Below are positions 6,985-14,274 of a DNA stretch of 19,434 bases, piece by piece. The stretch spans positions 1-19,434 of the forward strand of contig JAQIBO010000139.1 of NCBI GenBank assembly GCA_027859055.1, read 5' to 3'. The DNA is from Spirochaeta sp. GTDB taxonomy: Bacteria; Spirochaetota; Spirochaetia; DSM-27196; Alkalispirochaetaceae. The notes below the pieces were generated by a model. It saw only the letters and a list, made by a program, of their open reading frames with translations, made no database searches and had not been told where the DNA came from. Positions within the stretch are counted from its first letter, which is position 1. Each line of letters starts with the position of its first letter. The position numbers and the translations under genes are program-made.

Positions 6985-8370
6985 GTGAATATTACGCAAG
7001 ATCCGATTCCCGGGCTCATACGCAAGATCGCCATACCGGCGAGTCTGGGATTCTTTTTCAATACGATGTTCAACGTAGTGGACACCTACTACGCAGGACA
7101 GCTATCCACGGATTCCCTGGCGGCGCTCTCGCTTTCGTTTCCGATGTTTTTCATCCTCCTGAGTGTCGGTATCGGCATTCAGAGCGGAGCCGGCGCGCTG
7201 ATCGCCAACGCCCTCGGCGCCGGTGAAAATGACCGCGCTGTACGCCTGCAGGTTCAGGCGATTACCCTTGCCATCGGTGTGACGATCGTGTTCGCCGTCC
7301 CGTTGTTCCTGCTGCTACCCACGATCTTTACCTTTTTGGGAGCCGAGGACGCGGTACTCGCCGGTGGCTTGCGCTACATGCGCGTCATCGCCGCCGGGGG
7401 CGTGGTAATCGTTGTCGCCAATACGCTCAACGCCGGACTGCAGGCGCGCGGGGAAACGCGGGTGTTCAGAAACCTTTTGATCACCATCAGCATCCTGAAC
7501 GTCATTATCGATCCCGCGCTGATGTTTGGCATCACCGTGGGAGAGGTCACCTTGATTCCGCGCCTTGAAGAGGCGGGTACCGCCCTTGCGACGGTCGGCC
7601 TGTACGGGGTCGGTATCGTGTATCTACTCAGCCGCGCCAAAAGAATCGGGGTATTCGACGGGGTCCAACGGTCGTATTTTTTCCCTGATCGGACACTCAT
7701 CTCCGAACTGGTCCAACAGTCGCTCCCGGCATCGCTCAACTTCATGATCATGACCCTCGGTTCATTCGTCATCATTTTCTTCATTTCCCGGTACGGTCGC
7801 GACCCGATCGCCGCCTACGGTGCGGCGCTGCGGATTGAGCAGATTGCGCTCCTCCCGTTGCTCGGCATCAACGTGGCGCTCGCCACACTCACCGGCCAGA
7901 ACAACGGTGCAGCCCGACTTGACCGCGTTCGTGAGTCCCTCGCAGCGGCGCTCAAGGCGGCCCTGTTTGTCACTGTATTGATCCTGCCTCCCGTTCTCAT
8001 TGCAGCACCGTGGTTACTTGGCCTGTTCACCGAGACAACCGCGGTTGTCAACATCGGGAAACAGTACCTGTATATCCAGGGAATCACCTTTTTCAGCTAT
8101 ATCCTTATCAATCTGGCCAACTCGATCGTTCAGGGACTGAAGAGACCGGCGATGATCATGTGGGTCGGGCTCTACCGGCAGATCGCCGCACCGTTCGTTG
8201 TGTTTCCGCTTCTCGCAGTCGGTCTCGCCCTGGAAGAAACCGGCGTGTTCTGGGGGCTGGCGATTGTAAACTGGACGGCGGCGCTCTTTTCGTTCTGGTA
8301 CGCCCGGCGGGTACTGTCTCACGCGGAGGCGCGGGTCGCACCGGTCACCCGATTGGAGACGCCGGGGTGA
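6985..8370 (+). CDS. MATE family efflux transporter
   Basis: Inner-membrane multidrug or toxin extrusion antiporter, 461 residues from the chosen start, with about twelve hydrophobic segments in two related halves (each about 220 residues). Family features are visible: an N-terminal IRKIAIPASLGFFFNTMFNVVDTYYAGQ-like segment (shown in part), GAGALIANALGAGE in the first half and the corresponding GINVALATLTGQNNGA in the second. I place the start at the GTG at 6985, just before the usual MATE N-terminus; the open frame continues upstream to 6709 but that part is antisense to the gene at 6414-6830 and lacks family character. The Shine-Dalgarno is weak (AGG at 6971-6973). Its stop overlaps the GTG of the methyltransferase gene, so they are coupled. 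The substrate is unknown. Confidence 0.9.
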   Translation: MNITQDPIPGLIRKIAIPASLGFFFNTMFNVVDTYYAGQLSTDSLAALSLSFPMFFILLSVGIGIQSGAGALIANALGAGENDRAVRLQVQAITLAIGVTIVFAVPLFLLLPTIFTFLGAEDAVLAGGLRYMRVIAAGGVVIVVANTLNAGLQARGETRVFRNLLITISILNVIIDPALMFGITVGEVTLIPRLEEAGTALATVGLYGVGIVYLLSRAKRIGVFDGVQRSYFFPDRTLISELVQQSLPASLNFMIMTLGSFVIIFFISRYGRDPIAAYGAALRIEQIALLPLLGINVALATLTGQNNGAARLDRVRESLAAALKAALFVTVLILPPVLIAAPWLLGLFTETTAVVNIGKQYLYIQGITFFSYILINLANSIVQGLKRPAMIMWVGLYRQIAAPFVVFPLLAVGLALEETGVFWGLAIVNWTAALFSFWYARRVLSHAEARVAPVTRLETPG

Positions 8371-8975
8371 CTGAACGGGAGTTCTGGAACGACGCCTACC
8401 GTCAGAACGCCGGTCACGTGGTCGTTCCCGATCGACTTATCGCATCGCTGGTGGCTCACCTGCCCACGGGAAGCGCCCTTGACGTCGGATGCGGCACAGG
8501 AACCAACGCGCTGTATCTCTCCGGGTACGGATGGCGCGTGACCGGTGTGGACTGGTCGGAACATGCAGTATTTCTGGCCGAACGCGCCGCGTTTGTCGCG
8601 GGGGTGCAACCCCGTTTCGAGGTCGCCGACGCGGCCACATGGAACACGCGCCGGCGTTTTGATCTGATCCTTATCCTGTACGCTCTCCCGGCCGGCGGAC
8701 AGGCTGCGCCGATGATCCGGAATACGGCGCGGACGCTCAAGCCGGGGGGAACAATTTTCATCGCCGATTGGGACCGCTCGATGGCGGACCCGTGGGGCTT
8801 TGACCCATGCGAATTGCATGATCCTGCGGCGATCGTTGAGATGCTCCCCGACCTCGCAGTCAAAGAGGCGCGTGTTCGCGTCGTCGACGATATGTTCCCC
8901 TCCGATGATCCTCGCGGGGTAAACGGTTCCCGCGCCCGCATCGCCGTTGTCCGCGCTCAGCGGCCGGTCGGGTGA
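8367..8975 (+). CDS. Class I SAM-dependent methyltransferase
   Basis: A 202-residue cytoplasmic methyltransferase. SAM-binding motif I is LDVGCGTG at 38-45; the acidic residue ending strand beta-2 is in GVDWS at 60-64; further core strands are RFDLILILYAL and the post-motif LKPGGTIFIADWD. The rest has no substrate-defining signature, so the target (small molecule, metal or metalloid, or other) is unknown. The start is the GTG at 8367, which overlaps the MATE stop codon TGA (GTGA), and the N-terminus TEREFWNDAYRQ is typical of this group. Upstream open-frame sequence is shadow of the MATE gene. Coupling to a MATE exporter suggests modification and export of a common compound, but that is inference. 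Confidence 0.9.
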   Translation: MTEREFWNDAYRQNAGHVVVPDRLIASLVAHLPTGSALDVGCGTGTNALYLSGYGWRVTGVDWSEHAVFLAERAAFVAGVQPRFEVADAATWNTRRRFDLILILYALPAGGQAAPMIRNTARTLKPGGTIFIADWDRSMADPWGFDPCELHDPAAIVEMLPDLAVKEARVRVVDDMFPSDDPRGVNGSRARIAVVRAQRPVG

Positions 8976-8999
8976 CCGACCGACAAACCCGGTTCGCGT

Positions 9000-9029
9000 T
9001 TGAAAACTTATCCTCCGGGGTCTTATACT
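9000..9029 (+). promoter_or_regulatory. Sigma-70-type promoter of the kinase-like gene
   Basis: TTGAAA (9000-9005), an 18-base spacer and TATACT (9024-9029) form a good promoter; transcription would begin near 9036. The roughly 54-base leader contains a palindrome TCTCTG-AA-CAGAGA (9062-9075) just before the Shine-Dalgarno AAGGAG, which could be an operator or a small hairpin affecting translation. Confidence 0.6.
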
Positions 9030-9089
9030 GTATAGAGACGCACGAAAGTACGCCGACAGACTCTCTGAACAGAGAAAAGGAGAAACGGT

Positions 9090-9917
9090 ATGGCACTGAT
9101 AACTGTTTCCCGTCAGAGTGGCAGCCGCGGCGAAGAGATCACCGACCTTCTTGCACGCACCCTCGGACTGCGACTTATCGACAAGCAGACGCTGGAAAGC
9201 GTCCTGGTTCGTCACGGCGTTCCGGAAACCAATGTGGAACGGTACGACGAAAAGAAACCCGGTTTCTGGGATCTGTTTTCCACCGAACGCGACCGGTACT
9301 ACCACTACCTGAAGGCATCGATTTTTGAAACCGCCCGCGACGGTAACCAGATCATTCTTGGACGAGGCGCCCCGGTGATCCTTGGCGAGGTACCCGGGGT
9401 ATTGCATCTCCGGATCATCGCGCCGTTGGAAACGCGGGTCCAACGTCTAATGGAAGAACGTGGGTGCGACGAGGTGCACGCCCGCAAACTTGTGCACCGT
9501 CATGACCACGACCGATCCGGCTTCTATCACGTCTATTTCAACGTGGACTGGGATTCGGCAGAGCTTTATGACCTCACCTTCAATACCACAAAGGTAACCC
9601 CGGAGATGGTTGTTTCATCGGTGGAATCGCTGATCGCCGCACCTTCTTTCTCCGATGCAGCGAAACACACGGAAGAACGGCTGACTGAGCTGGCGACGGC
9701 GCAACAGATCCTGACGCGGATCATCTTCCAGGAGAAGATTCCCCTCCGGTTTCCCGCAGTGGAGGTTCACGGCGGTACCGCTGTTATCAGCGGTGCGGTC
9801 ACCGTATGCGCCAATGTTGACCGGTGCTCAGAGATCGCCCGGGCAGCGGAGGGCATCGACAACGTCGAATCCCGCATCGCCTGCGTCCCGGAAAATTACG
9901 ACGGCGCGTACATGTAA
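9090..9917 (+). CDS. Cytidylate-kinase-like protein with C-terminal BON-like domain
   Basis: A 275-residue protein. Residues 1-200 match the cytidylate kinase-like family (Cytidylate_kin2 type): N-terminal ITVSRQSGSRGEEI, which replaces a classical GKS/T P-loop, then IILGRGAPVIL at about 88-98 and RVQRLMEERG followed by the basic RKLVHRHDHDRSGFY lid-like stretch. This family is often linked to nucleotide phosphorylation, but activity is seldom proven. Residues about 210-268 resemble a BON domain (LRFPAVEVHGGTAVISGAV, then A..AEGIDNVESRI). BON domains bind lipids or other partners and are usually on exported proteins, yet no signal peptide is present. The Shine-Dalgarno AAGGAG precedes the ATG. 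It is convergent with the next gene. The kinase-like call is firm, the BON call moderate. Confidence 0.85.
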   Translation: MALITVSRQSGSRGEEITDLLARTLGLRLIDKQTLESVLVRHGVPETNVERYDEKKPGFWDLFSTERDRYYHYLKASIFETARDGNQIILGRGAPVILGEVPGVLHLRIIAPLETRVQRLMEERGCDEVHARKLVHRHDHDRSGFYHVYFNVDWDSAELYDLTFNTTKVTPEMVVSSVESLIAAPSFSDAAKHTEERLTELATAQQILTRIIFQEKIPLRFPAVEVHGGTAVISGAVTVCANVDRCSEIARAAEGIDNVESRIACVPENYDGAYM

Positions 9918-9939
9918 TCGGGTAGCCCGCGCCGGTTTT

Positions 9940-10494
9940 TCACTCACCGCCGGCACCTCCGACAGGGCCGGTACCGCGGCGCGCTTCGTTGTGGGACTGC
10001 ATCGTCTGGTAGGTGTATTCAAGGGGCGCCCAGTACTGGCGCCGAGCGGTCAGAACCGCCGCAGGAACCAGACTGCCGCCGATGAGAACCAGACTGAACC
10101 CGCGATCCGTTGTTCCCGTATTGATCCCCGCGTGGGAAAGCTCAATATCGTCGGCAGTGCTGAACAGCGCCATACCGGCAAAGAGACTGAGAATGGAGAG
10201 TGCCCCGAGTCCGAGGTTGACGGCGCGATGGTTGCGCGATTTTCGGGCCGCCTCCTCGTCTCCGGCGATCTCAAAAAAACGCCGTTCCGACACATACCGA
10301 TCGCCGAAAAAGTGGCTGCGTGGTACCCGGTCACCGTAAAACAGAACGTCTTCCGCCCCCAGCAGGGGTGCTCCCTCCACTTCCAGATACAGCGGGGGCA
10401 CCGCATCTCCGCGCCTCTGGTCCTGCGCCCCGACCGGAGGCAGGGAGATCAGAAGCAGAAGTGCCAGTGATGCCGAAACGGTTCGTGTAGCCAT
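9940..10494 (-). CDS. Exported or membrane hypothetical protein
   Basis: A 184-residue protein that I do not recognise. Residues 1-23 look like a signal peptide (MATRTVSASLALLLLISLPPVGA, cleavage after VGA). The middle is charged (residues about 25-85, with EEAARKSRNHRA), followed by two hydrophobic helices at about 88-108 and 128-145 and a Gly-rich tail. The two-helix arrangement after a signal peptide could suit a periplasm-facing membrane protein; resemblance to spirochaetal P13-type proteins was considered but is too weak to assert. The gene is convergent with the kinase-like gene and divergent from the DUF4174-like gene. The opposite-strand open frame (9793-10470) has low-complexity, biased composition and is rejected. 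Confidence 0.7.
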   Translation of the reverse strand: MATRTVSASLALLLLISLPPVGAQDQRRGDAVPPLYLEVEGAPLLGAEDVLFYGDRVPRSHFFGDRYVSERRFFEIAGDEEAARKSRNHRAVNLGLGALSILSLFAGMALFSTADDIELSHAGINTGTTDRGFSLVLIGGSLVPAAVLTARRQYWAPLEYTYQTMQSHNEARRGTGPVGGAGGE

Positions 10495-10598
10495 AGAGAA
10501 GCTATCGTGGCGCGGATTTCCGCGGCTGTCCAGAGGTGTTGCTGACCCGGGAGGCGCGCGGGTTTAACCGCCGGTCACTCCGCGCCGATCATTGTACC

Positions 10599-11003
10599 AT
10601 GAAGCGGTCGACCTTTCTTGCATTCCTGATCCTGGTTATGGCGCCGGCTCTTGTTTCGGCGATCCCCCTGGACCTCACGGTACACGAAGGGAAGAATCCG
10701 GTCATCGTGATCTTCGCGCGGGCGCGGGACGAACCCCGGATGTTCTCATTCAACCTGGCGCTTTCAACAGATTGGAACCGGATCGAGGCGCGAAACATCG
10801 TGACAGTTGACGTTGGCCCGGATCGGTACGATCTTGACCAGGTAGCGCAGCAACTCGGGGTCAACGGTGCCGAGTTCGCGATCGTCGTCATCAGCCGCGA
10901 TGGCGAGGTCATTCATCGCACCGAGGATCCCGACGCTTTGCCGCGCATTCTGATGATCATCGACCAGGAGCGCCACCGTGATAACAGTTCTCTCTCCGGC
11001 TAA
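10599..11003 (+). CDS. DUF4174-like exported protein (thioredoxin-like fold)
   Basis: A 134-residue protein from the ATG at 10599. Residues about 1-21 form a signal peptide (MKRSTFLAFLILVMAPALVSA). The rest fits the DUF4174 pattern: PVIVIFARARDEPRM early, a middle EARNIVTVDV and a late FAIVVISRDGEVIHR with a final short helix; this family has a thioredoxin-like fold but no Cys pair here, so catalysis of disulfide exchange is unlikely. The in-frame TTG-side extension to 10536 would spoil the signal peptide and is rejected. Its 3' end overlaps yaaA by 26 bases in another frame, so the two are co-transcribed. No Shine-Dalgarno is evident. The DUF4174 assignment is from memory of the pattern. Confidence 0.78.
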   Translation: MKRSTFLAFLILVMAPALVSAIPLDLTVHEGKNPVIVIFARARDEPRMFSFNLALSTDWNRIEARNIVTVDVGPDRYDLDQVAQQLGVNGAEFAIVVISRDGEVIHRTEDPDALPRILMIIDQERHRDNSSLSG

Positions 11004-11772
11004 AACGCTGGATTTCGAATCGCCGGTTCATACGGAACGCGCCACGACTCCGCAGCTGCTCGATCACGCTGCGCAACTGATGACCATTCTTTCCGGACAC
11101 GACGCGTCGGACCTGGGCAGGCTCATGAAGCTGAGCTCCTCGTTGAGCGAGCTCAACGCCGAACGAAACGCCCGGTGGCAACGGGATGCTCATATGGCCG
11201 GCGCGTCCGGCACCGGTGACGACCACGGTGATGCGCGGCAGGCGATACTGGCGTTTACCGGCGACGTATATAAAGGAATGGCGCCGCCGGAGCTCAGCGA
11301 GGACGCCCTTGGCTTTGCCCAGGAGCATGTCAGAATTCTGTCGGGCCTGTACGGCGTGCTGCGGCCCCTCGACCTGATGATGCCGTACCGCCTGGAAATG
11401 GGAACGCGTTTTTCAACCTCCCGTGGGAAAAACCTGTACGAGTTCTGGAGCGATCGCATCGCCGGAGCACTGTCACACGAGCTCGCCGGGCACACGAACC
11501 CGGTGGTACTCAACCTCGCCTCGCAGGAGTACTTCAAGGCGGTGGACGGCATGCTGCCGGTAACACGAATCGTTACGCCCGTTTTCAAGGAGCAGCGTGC
11601 CGGCGGACCAAAGGTCATCGGAATCCATGCCAAGCGACAGCGTGGCAGGATGACCCGCTACATCATCGATAATCGAATAGATACGCCGGAGGCGCTGAAA
11701 GGGTACACCCTCGACGACTATTACTACGCCGACCGGTTATCGTCCGAGACGGAGTGGGTGTTTCTGCGGTGA
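10978..11772 (+). CDS. yaaA: Peroxide stress protein YaaA (UPF0246 family)
   Basis: A 264-residue cytoplasmic protein of the YaaA family, which in E. coli limits hydrogen peroxide damage by keeping unincorporated iron low. Family landmarks: the N-terminal ITVLSPAKTLDF, YKGMAPPELSEDALGFAQEHVRILSGLYG in the centre (shown in part), RGKNLYEFW and NLASQEYFKAV, and the C-terminal AKRQRGRMTRYIID. Length is normal. The start is the GTG at 10978, preceded by AGGAG (10966-10970) seven bases upstream, which decides it. It overlaps the preceding DUF4174-like gene by 26 bases and ends seven bases from the convergent EamA gene. Exported MsrA lies nearby, so an oxidative-stress theme is possible. Confidence 0.93.
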   Translation: MITVLSPAKTLDFESPVHTERATTPQLLDHAAQLMTILSGHDASDLGRLMKLSSSLSELNAERNARWQRDAHMAGASGTGDDHGDARQAILAFTGDVYKGMAPPELSEDALGFAQEHVRILSGLYGVLRPLDLMMPYRLEMGTRFSTSRGKNLYEFWSDRIAGALSHELAGHTNPVVLNLASQEYFKAVDGMLPVTRIVTPVFKEQRAGGPKVIGIHAKRQRGRMTRYIIDNRIDTPEALKGYTLDDYYYADRLSSETEWVFLR

Positions 11773-11779
11773 TAGCGCC

Positions 11780-12655
11780 TTACGTCTCCCTGATCCGCCG
11801 GGAGAGGAGTACGGAAACGACGATAAGAATACCTCCGACAACGGTGTTCCAGTACACCGGCTGACGCAGAACCACAACGCTGAGCGCCACTGCGACGATC
11901 ACCTCAAAATAGGCAAGGTTTGTCGTCCCCGCTGTTGACGCCTGGTGCAGCCCGATAAAGAAAAGGGTGAACCCGATCGTACCGACGATAAGCCCCAGAT
12001 AGAGCCCGATCGACACCTGAAAAAGGGAGAGTTCCGGGCGCATGACGATCACTATCGGAATGAACACGACGGCACCGACGACGTTCTGAAAAAAGGTGGA
12101 GTCCAGGCGGCTGCCGCCGGCGGTAGCGCGTTTGAGGAGTACGATCGCCATCGCATGCAACGCGGCGCTCAGCAACATGGACGAAATACCGATGATGTCG
12201 TTGCGGAGGAATGGATCGGCCGTCGCAGTCGCGGAGTTGGTCAGGGCGCGCAGGTAAAGAAGCGGAATGCCGGTAAACGCAACGGCGAGGAGAACCGCGC
12301 GGGTCCGGGATATGCGTTCTTTGAGAAGAATACGGGCGAAAATCGCCGCAAAAATCGGCCACGTGTACAACGCCACAACAGCGTTGGCGATTGAGGTGTA
12401 CTGGTATGCGGTGAAAAAGAAGAACATTCGCACCGCGTTGAGCGCAGACGCACCAAGACGCAGCGAAAGCCCCGCGCGCGGCAGGGGGCGCCGCCGGATC
12501 AGAAAGACGCTTCCGATAACAACGGTGGGTACCGCCATGCGAAACAGCGCGATCACCGGCGCGGGCATGTCGGCGAGCTGGACGGCCAGGCCGCTGGTGC
12601 CCCAGAGGGCCGCTGCGGTCAGCACGAGAAGTTCAGGTGATCGTGTTATACCCAT
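11780..12655 (-). CDS. EamA/DMT family transporter
   Basis: Inner-membrane protein of 291 residues with about ten hydrophobic segments in two EamA repeats, as in the drug/metabolite transporter superfamily. The first repeat begins LLVLTAAALWGTSGLAV and contains NAVVALYTWPIFAAIFARILLKERI; the second contains LGLIVGTIGFTLFFIGLHQAS and ends AVALSVVVLRQPVYWNTVVGGILI. The substrate is unknown; relatives export amino acids or metabolites. I chose the ATG at 12655; the frame extends to a TTG at 12709, but that TTG lies in a TTGACG element that looks more like a -35 box. No Shine-Dalgarno is clear. It is convergent with yaaA and divergent from msrA. Confidence 0.9.
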   Translation of the reverse strand: MGITRSPELLVLTAAALWGTSGLAVQLADMPAPVIALFRMAVPTVVIGSVFLIRRRPLPRAGLSLRLGASALNAVRMFFFFTAYQYTSIANAVVALYTWPIFAAIFARILLKERISRTRAVLLAVAFTGIPLLYLRALTNSATATADPFLRNDIIGISSMLLSAALHAMAIVLLKRATAGGSRLDSTFFQNVVGAVVFIPIVIVMRPELSLFQVSIGLYLGLIVGTIGFTLFFIGLHQASTAGTTNLAYFEVIVAVALSVVVLRQPVYWNTVVGGILIVVSVLLSRRIRET

Positions 12656-12745
12656 GGATTGTCGATGTACCGGTGATATAGCGTATCCGGTCGTATCGAT
12701 CTCCGTCAACGCACTCCCCGAAACCTTATCATTTTACTATCTTGT

Positions 12746-12749
12746 AAGG
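12746..12749 (+). promoter_or_regulatory. Ribosome binding site deciding the MsrA start
   Basis: AAGG at 12746-12749 lies seven bases before the ATG at 12757 but only one base before the ATG at 12751. Ribosome geometry favours 12757, which removes two residues from the longer reading. Confidence 0.5.
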
Positions 12750-12756
12750 TATGAAG

Positions 12757-13389
12757 ATGCTTATACGCACATACGGTATCGTTTTTTTCCTGTTGGCCAC
12801 AGCCGCGACGGCGTTTGCCCAGCAGCCCGCCTTTGATATGGGAGATGTTCCGGAGGGGCACGCCGTGGCGATCCTTGCCGGAGGGTGTTTCTGGTGTATG
12901 GAGCCGCCGTATGACAAGATGGACGGGGTCGTCGAAACGATCTCCGGATATACCGGCGGGAGTGTCGCAAATCCGACCTACCGTCAGGTTGTCCGCAACA
13001 ATACGGGACATTACGAGGCGATTCTGCTGGTCTACGATCCTGATACGGTAAGCTACGAGGAACTGCTGGACACGTTCTGGGTGAATGTGGATCCCCTCGA
13101 CGCCGGCGGACAGTTTTGCGATCGCGGCGACAGTTATCGGACGGGGATCTTTGCGCTGGATGCGAAGCAACGCCGGGCGGCGGAACAGAGCATCCGGGAG
13201 CTGGACGAATCAGACCGGCTGCGGTTTCCCGTTGTCACCGAGGTGATGGACGCGGACACCTTTTATGTAGCGGAGGAGTATCACCAGGACTACTACCGGA
13301 AAAACCCTCTGCGCTACCGGACCTACCGGACCGGCTGCGGCCGCGACGCCCGCCTGCGTCAACTGTGGGGTGCCGACGCGCCGTATTGA
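12757..13389 (+). CDS. msrA: Peptide-methionine (S)-S-oxide reductase MsrA, exported
   Basis: Reduces methionine-S-sulfoxide in oxidised proteins using a catalytic cysteine. The GCFWC motif is at about residues 43-47 of the 210-residue product; the first Cys is the sulfenic-acid nucleophile and the second (CFWC) can act as resolving Cys. Other family blocks are VVETISGYTGG, NPTYRQV, GHYEAI, and AEEYHQDYY with the catalytic acidic and His residues. A clear N-terminal signal peptide (hydrophobic core then AFA, cleavage before QQ) places it outside the cytoplasm, unlike classical MsrA. Reducing power would therefore have to come from a periplasmic or membrane thiol system not seen here. The start is set by AAGG at 12746-12749; an ATG at 12751 is the alternative. 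Confidence 0.94.
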   Translation: MLIRTYGIVFFLLATAATAFAQQPAFDMGDVPEGHAVAILAGGCFWCMEPPYDKMDGVVETISGYTGGSVANPTYRQVVRNNTGHYEAILLVYDPDTVSYEELLDTFWVNVDPLDAGGQFCDRGDSYRTGIFALDAKQRRAAEQSIRELDESDRLRFPVVTEVMDADTFYVAEEYHQDYYRKNPLRYRTYRTGCGRDARLRQLWGADAPY

Positions 13390-13460
13390 TCCGGCATTGC
13401 CTGGGCAGCGCTGGAACACCCCTGCGTTTTCAGTCACAATAGGGATATGGAGATCGTCTG

Positions 13461-14234
13461 ATGAGTACAGCCGGAAACAGTGGACCGCAAAAGCGCCCCG
13501 GAGGACGCCGGGTGCTCTTTGTCGATCCGCCGAGCGTTGTACAAGAGCAGATGATCCACTTTCTCGTGACCGCGCAATACGAGGCGGGGATCGTGAAGGA
13601 CCCGCGCCGGATCCAACAGGTGTTGCGGGCGTTTCCCCGGGCGATCGTATACTTCAACATCGACACCCGCTTACCCCCGACCGCACTGGAACAGATCGTT
13701 ACCGGCGTCATCAATACGCAACAGCAGCACGGTGCCGAGGTCGGCATCCTTTCCTATAACGAAAACAAGGAGCTTGCCCAGCGGTACCTGATGGAGCTCG
13801 GGACAACCGCCGGGTACATAACGCTGCATCTCGGCTTTGAGAAAAGTGCCCGCATCATTATACGCGCGCTGGAGGCGGCGGAGGCACGGGGTGACCGCCG
13901 CTTTGTCCGCGTAAAGGCTCCCGTCGGAAAAGCGACGATGCACGTGAACCTCGGGGAGAACTCCGTGGAAGGCCAGATCCTCGATATCAGCGAAGCCGGA
14001 GCGGCGTGTATTCTGCGGAACGATTTCGGCGTCGACACCTATTTTGACGACATCCAACTGCGCCTGTGGGGAAGCATCACCCGCACCTCCGGAACGATAC
14101 GGGGCACTCGAAGTACACCCCAAGGCACCGTGAGCGTCATCATGTTTGACGAGATGAGTGACAGCACGGTTCGCGGAAAACTCTACGGGTTTGTGAAGCG
14201 CGTGATGCAGTACGAGATCGATGCACTGACCTGA
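13461..14234 (+). CDS. PilZ domain protein with receiver-like N-terminus
   Basis: A 257-residue cytoplasmic protein. The C-terminal part (about 145-250) is a PilZ domain: the cyclic-di-GMP binding arginines are in RRFVR at 146-150, and the second motif is DISEAG at 175-180 (D/NxSxxG). Both motifs are intact, so c-di-GMP binding is likely. Residues 17-140 have alternating strand and helix pattern like a response-regulator receiver (RVLFVDPP, then AIVYFNI, then AEVGILSY), but the paired acidic residues of true receivers are reduced to a single Asp at 22, so phosphorylation is doubtful. GGAG at 13449-13452 lies eight bases before the ATG. Likely role: c-di-GMP effector for motility or surface behaviour; partners unknown. 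Confidence 0.87.
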   Translation: MSTAGNSGPQKRPGGRRVLFVDPPSVVQEQMIHFLVTAQYEAGIVKDPRRIQQVLRAFPRAIVYFNIDTRLPPTALEQIVTGVINTQQQHGAEVGILSYNENKELAQRYLMELGTTAGYITLHLGFEKSARIIIRALEAAEARGDRRFVRVKAPVGKATMHVNLGENSVEGQILDISEAGAACILRNDFGVDTYFDDIQLRLWGSITRTSGTIRGTRSTPQGTVSVIMFDEMSDSTVRGKLYGFVKRVMQYEIDALT

Positions 14235-14238
14235 CCGT

Positions 14239-14268
14239 TTGAACAACGCGCGGCCACCGGGATACACT
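14239..14268 (+). promoter_or_regulatory. Putative promoter of the second EamA gene (possible leaderless start)
   Basis: TTGAAC at 14239-14244, an 18-base spacer and TACACT at 14263-14268 are followed after exactly six bases by the ATG at 14275. Each hexamer matches sigma-70 consensus 4/6. The TTG here might be read as a start codon extending the gene, but its fit as a -35 box and the lack of a Shine-Dalgarno speak against that. Confidence 0.45.
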
Positions 14269-14274
14269 CCAACG

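Noticed and set aside
8319..9443. Long open frame on the minus strand (374 codons) over the methyltransferase and kinase-like genes
   Set aside because: It crosses two well-supported plus-strand genes and their promoter, and the product has no family pattern.
9918..9939. Terminator-like CGGG-TAG-CCCG followed by a T-run after the kinase-like gene
   Set aside because: The stem is only four base pairs and the T-run starts seven bases later, so it was not called.
9793..10470. Plus-strand open frame (225 codons) opposite the exported hypothetical gene
   Set aside because: The minus-strand product has a signal peptide and two membrane helices, whereas this frame is Arg-rich and low complexity.
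11786..11806. Inverted repeat TCTCCC/GGGAGA near the convergent yaaA and EamA ends
   Set aside because: It lies inside the EamA coding region without a T-run on either strand; six-pair stems are common by chance.
12656..12709. TTG start for the minus-strand EamA gene
   Set aside because: The TTG is part of TTGACG, which resembles a -35 box, and the added residues are not typical of the family; ATG at 12655 is preferred.
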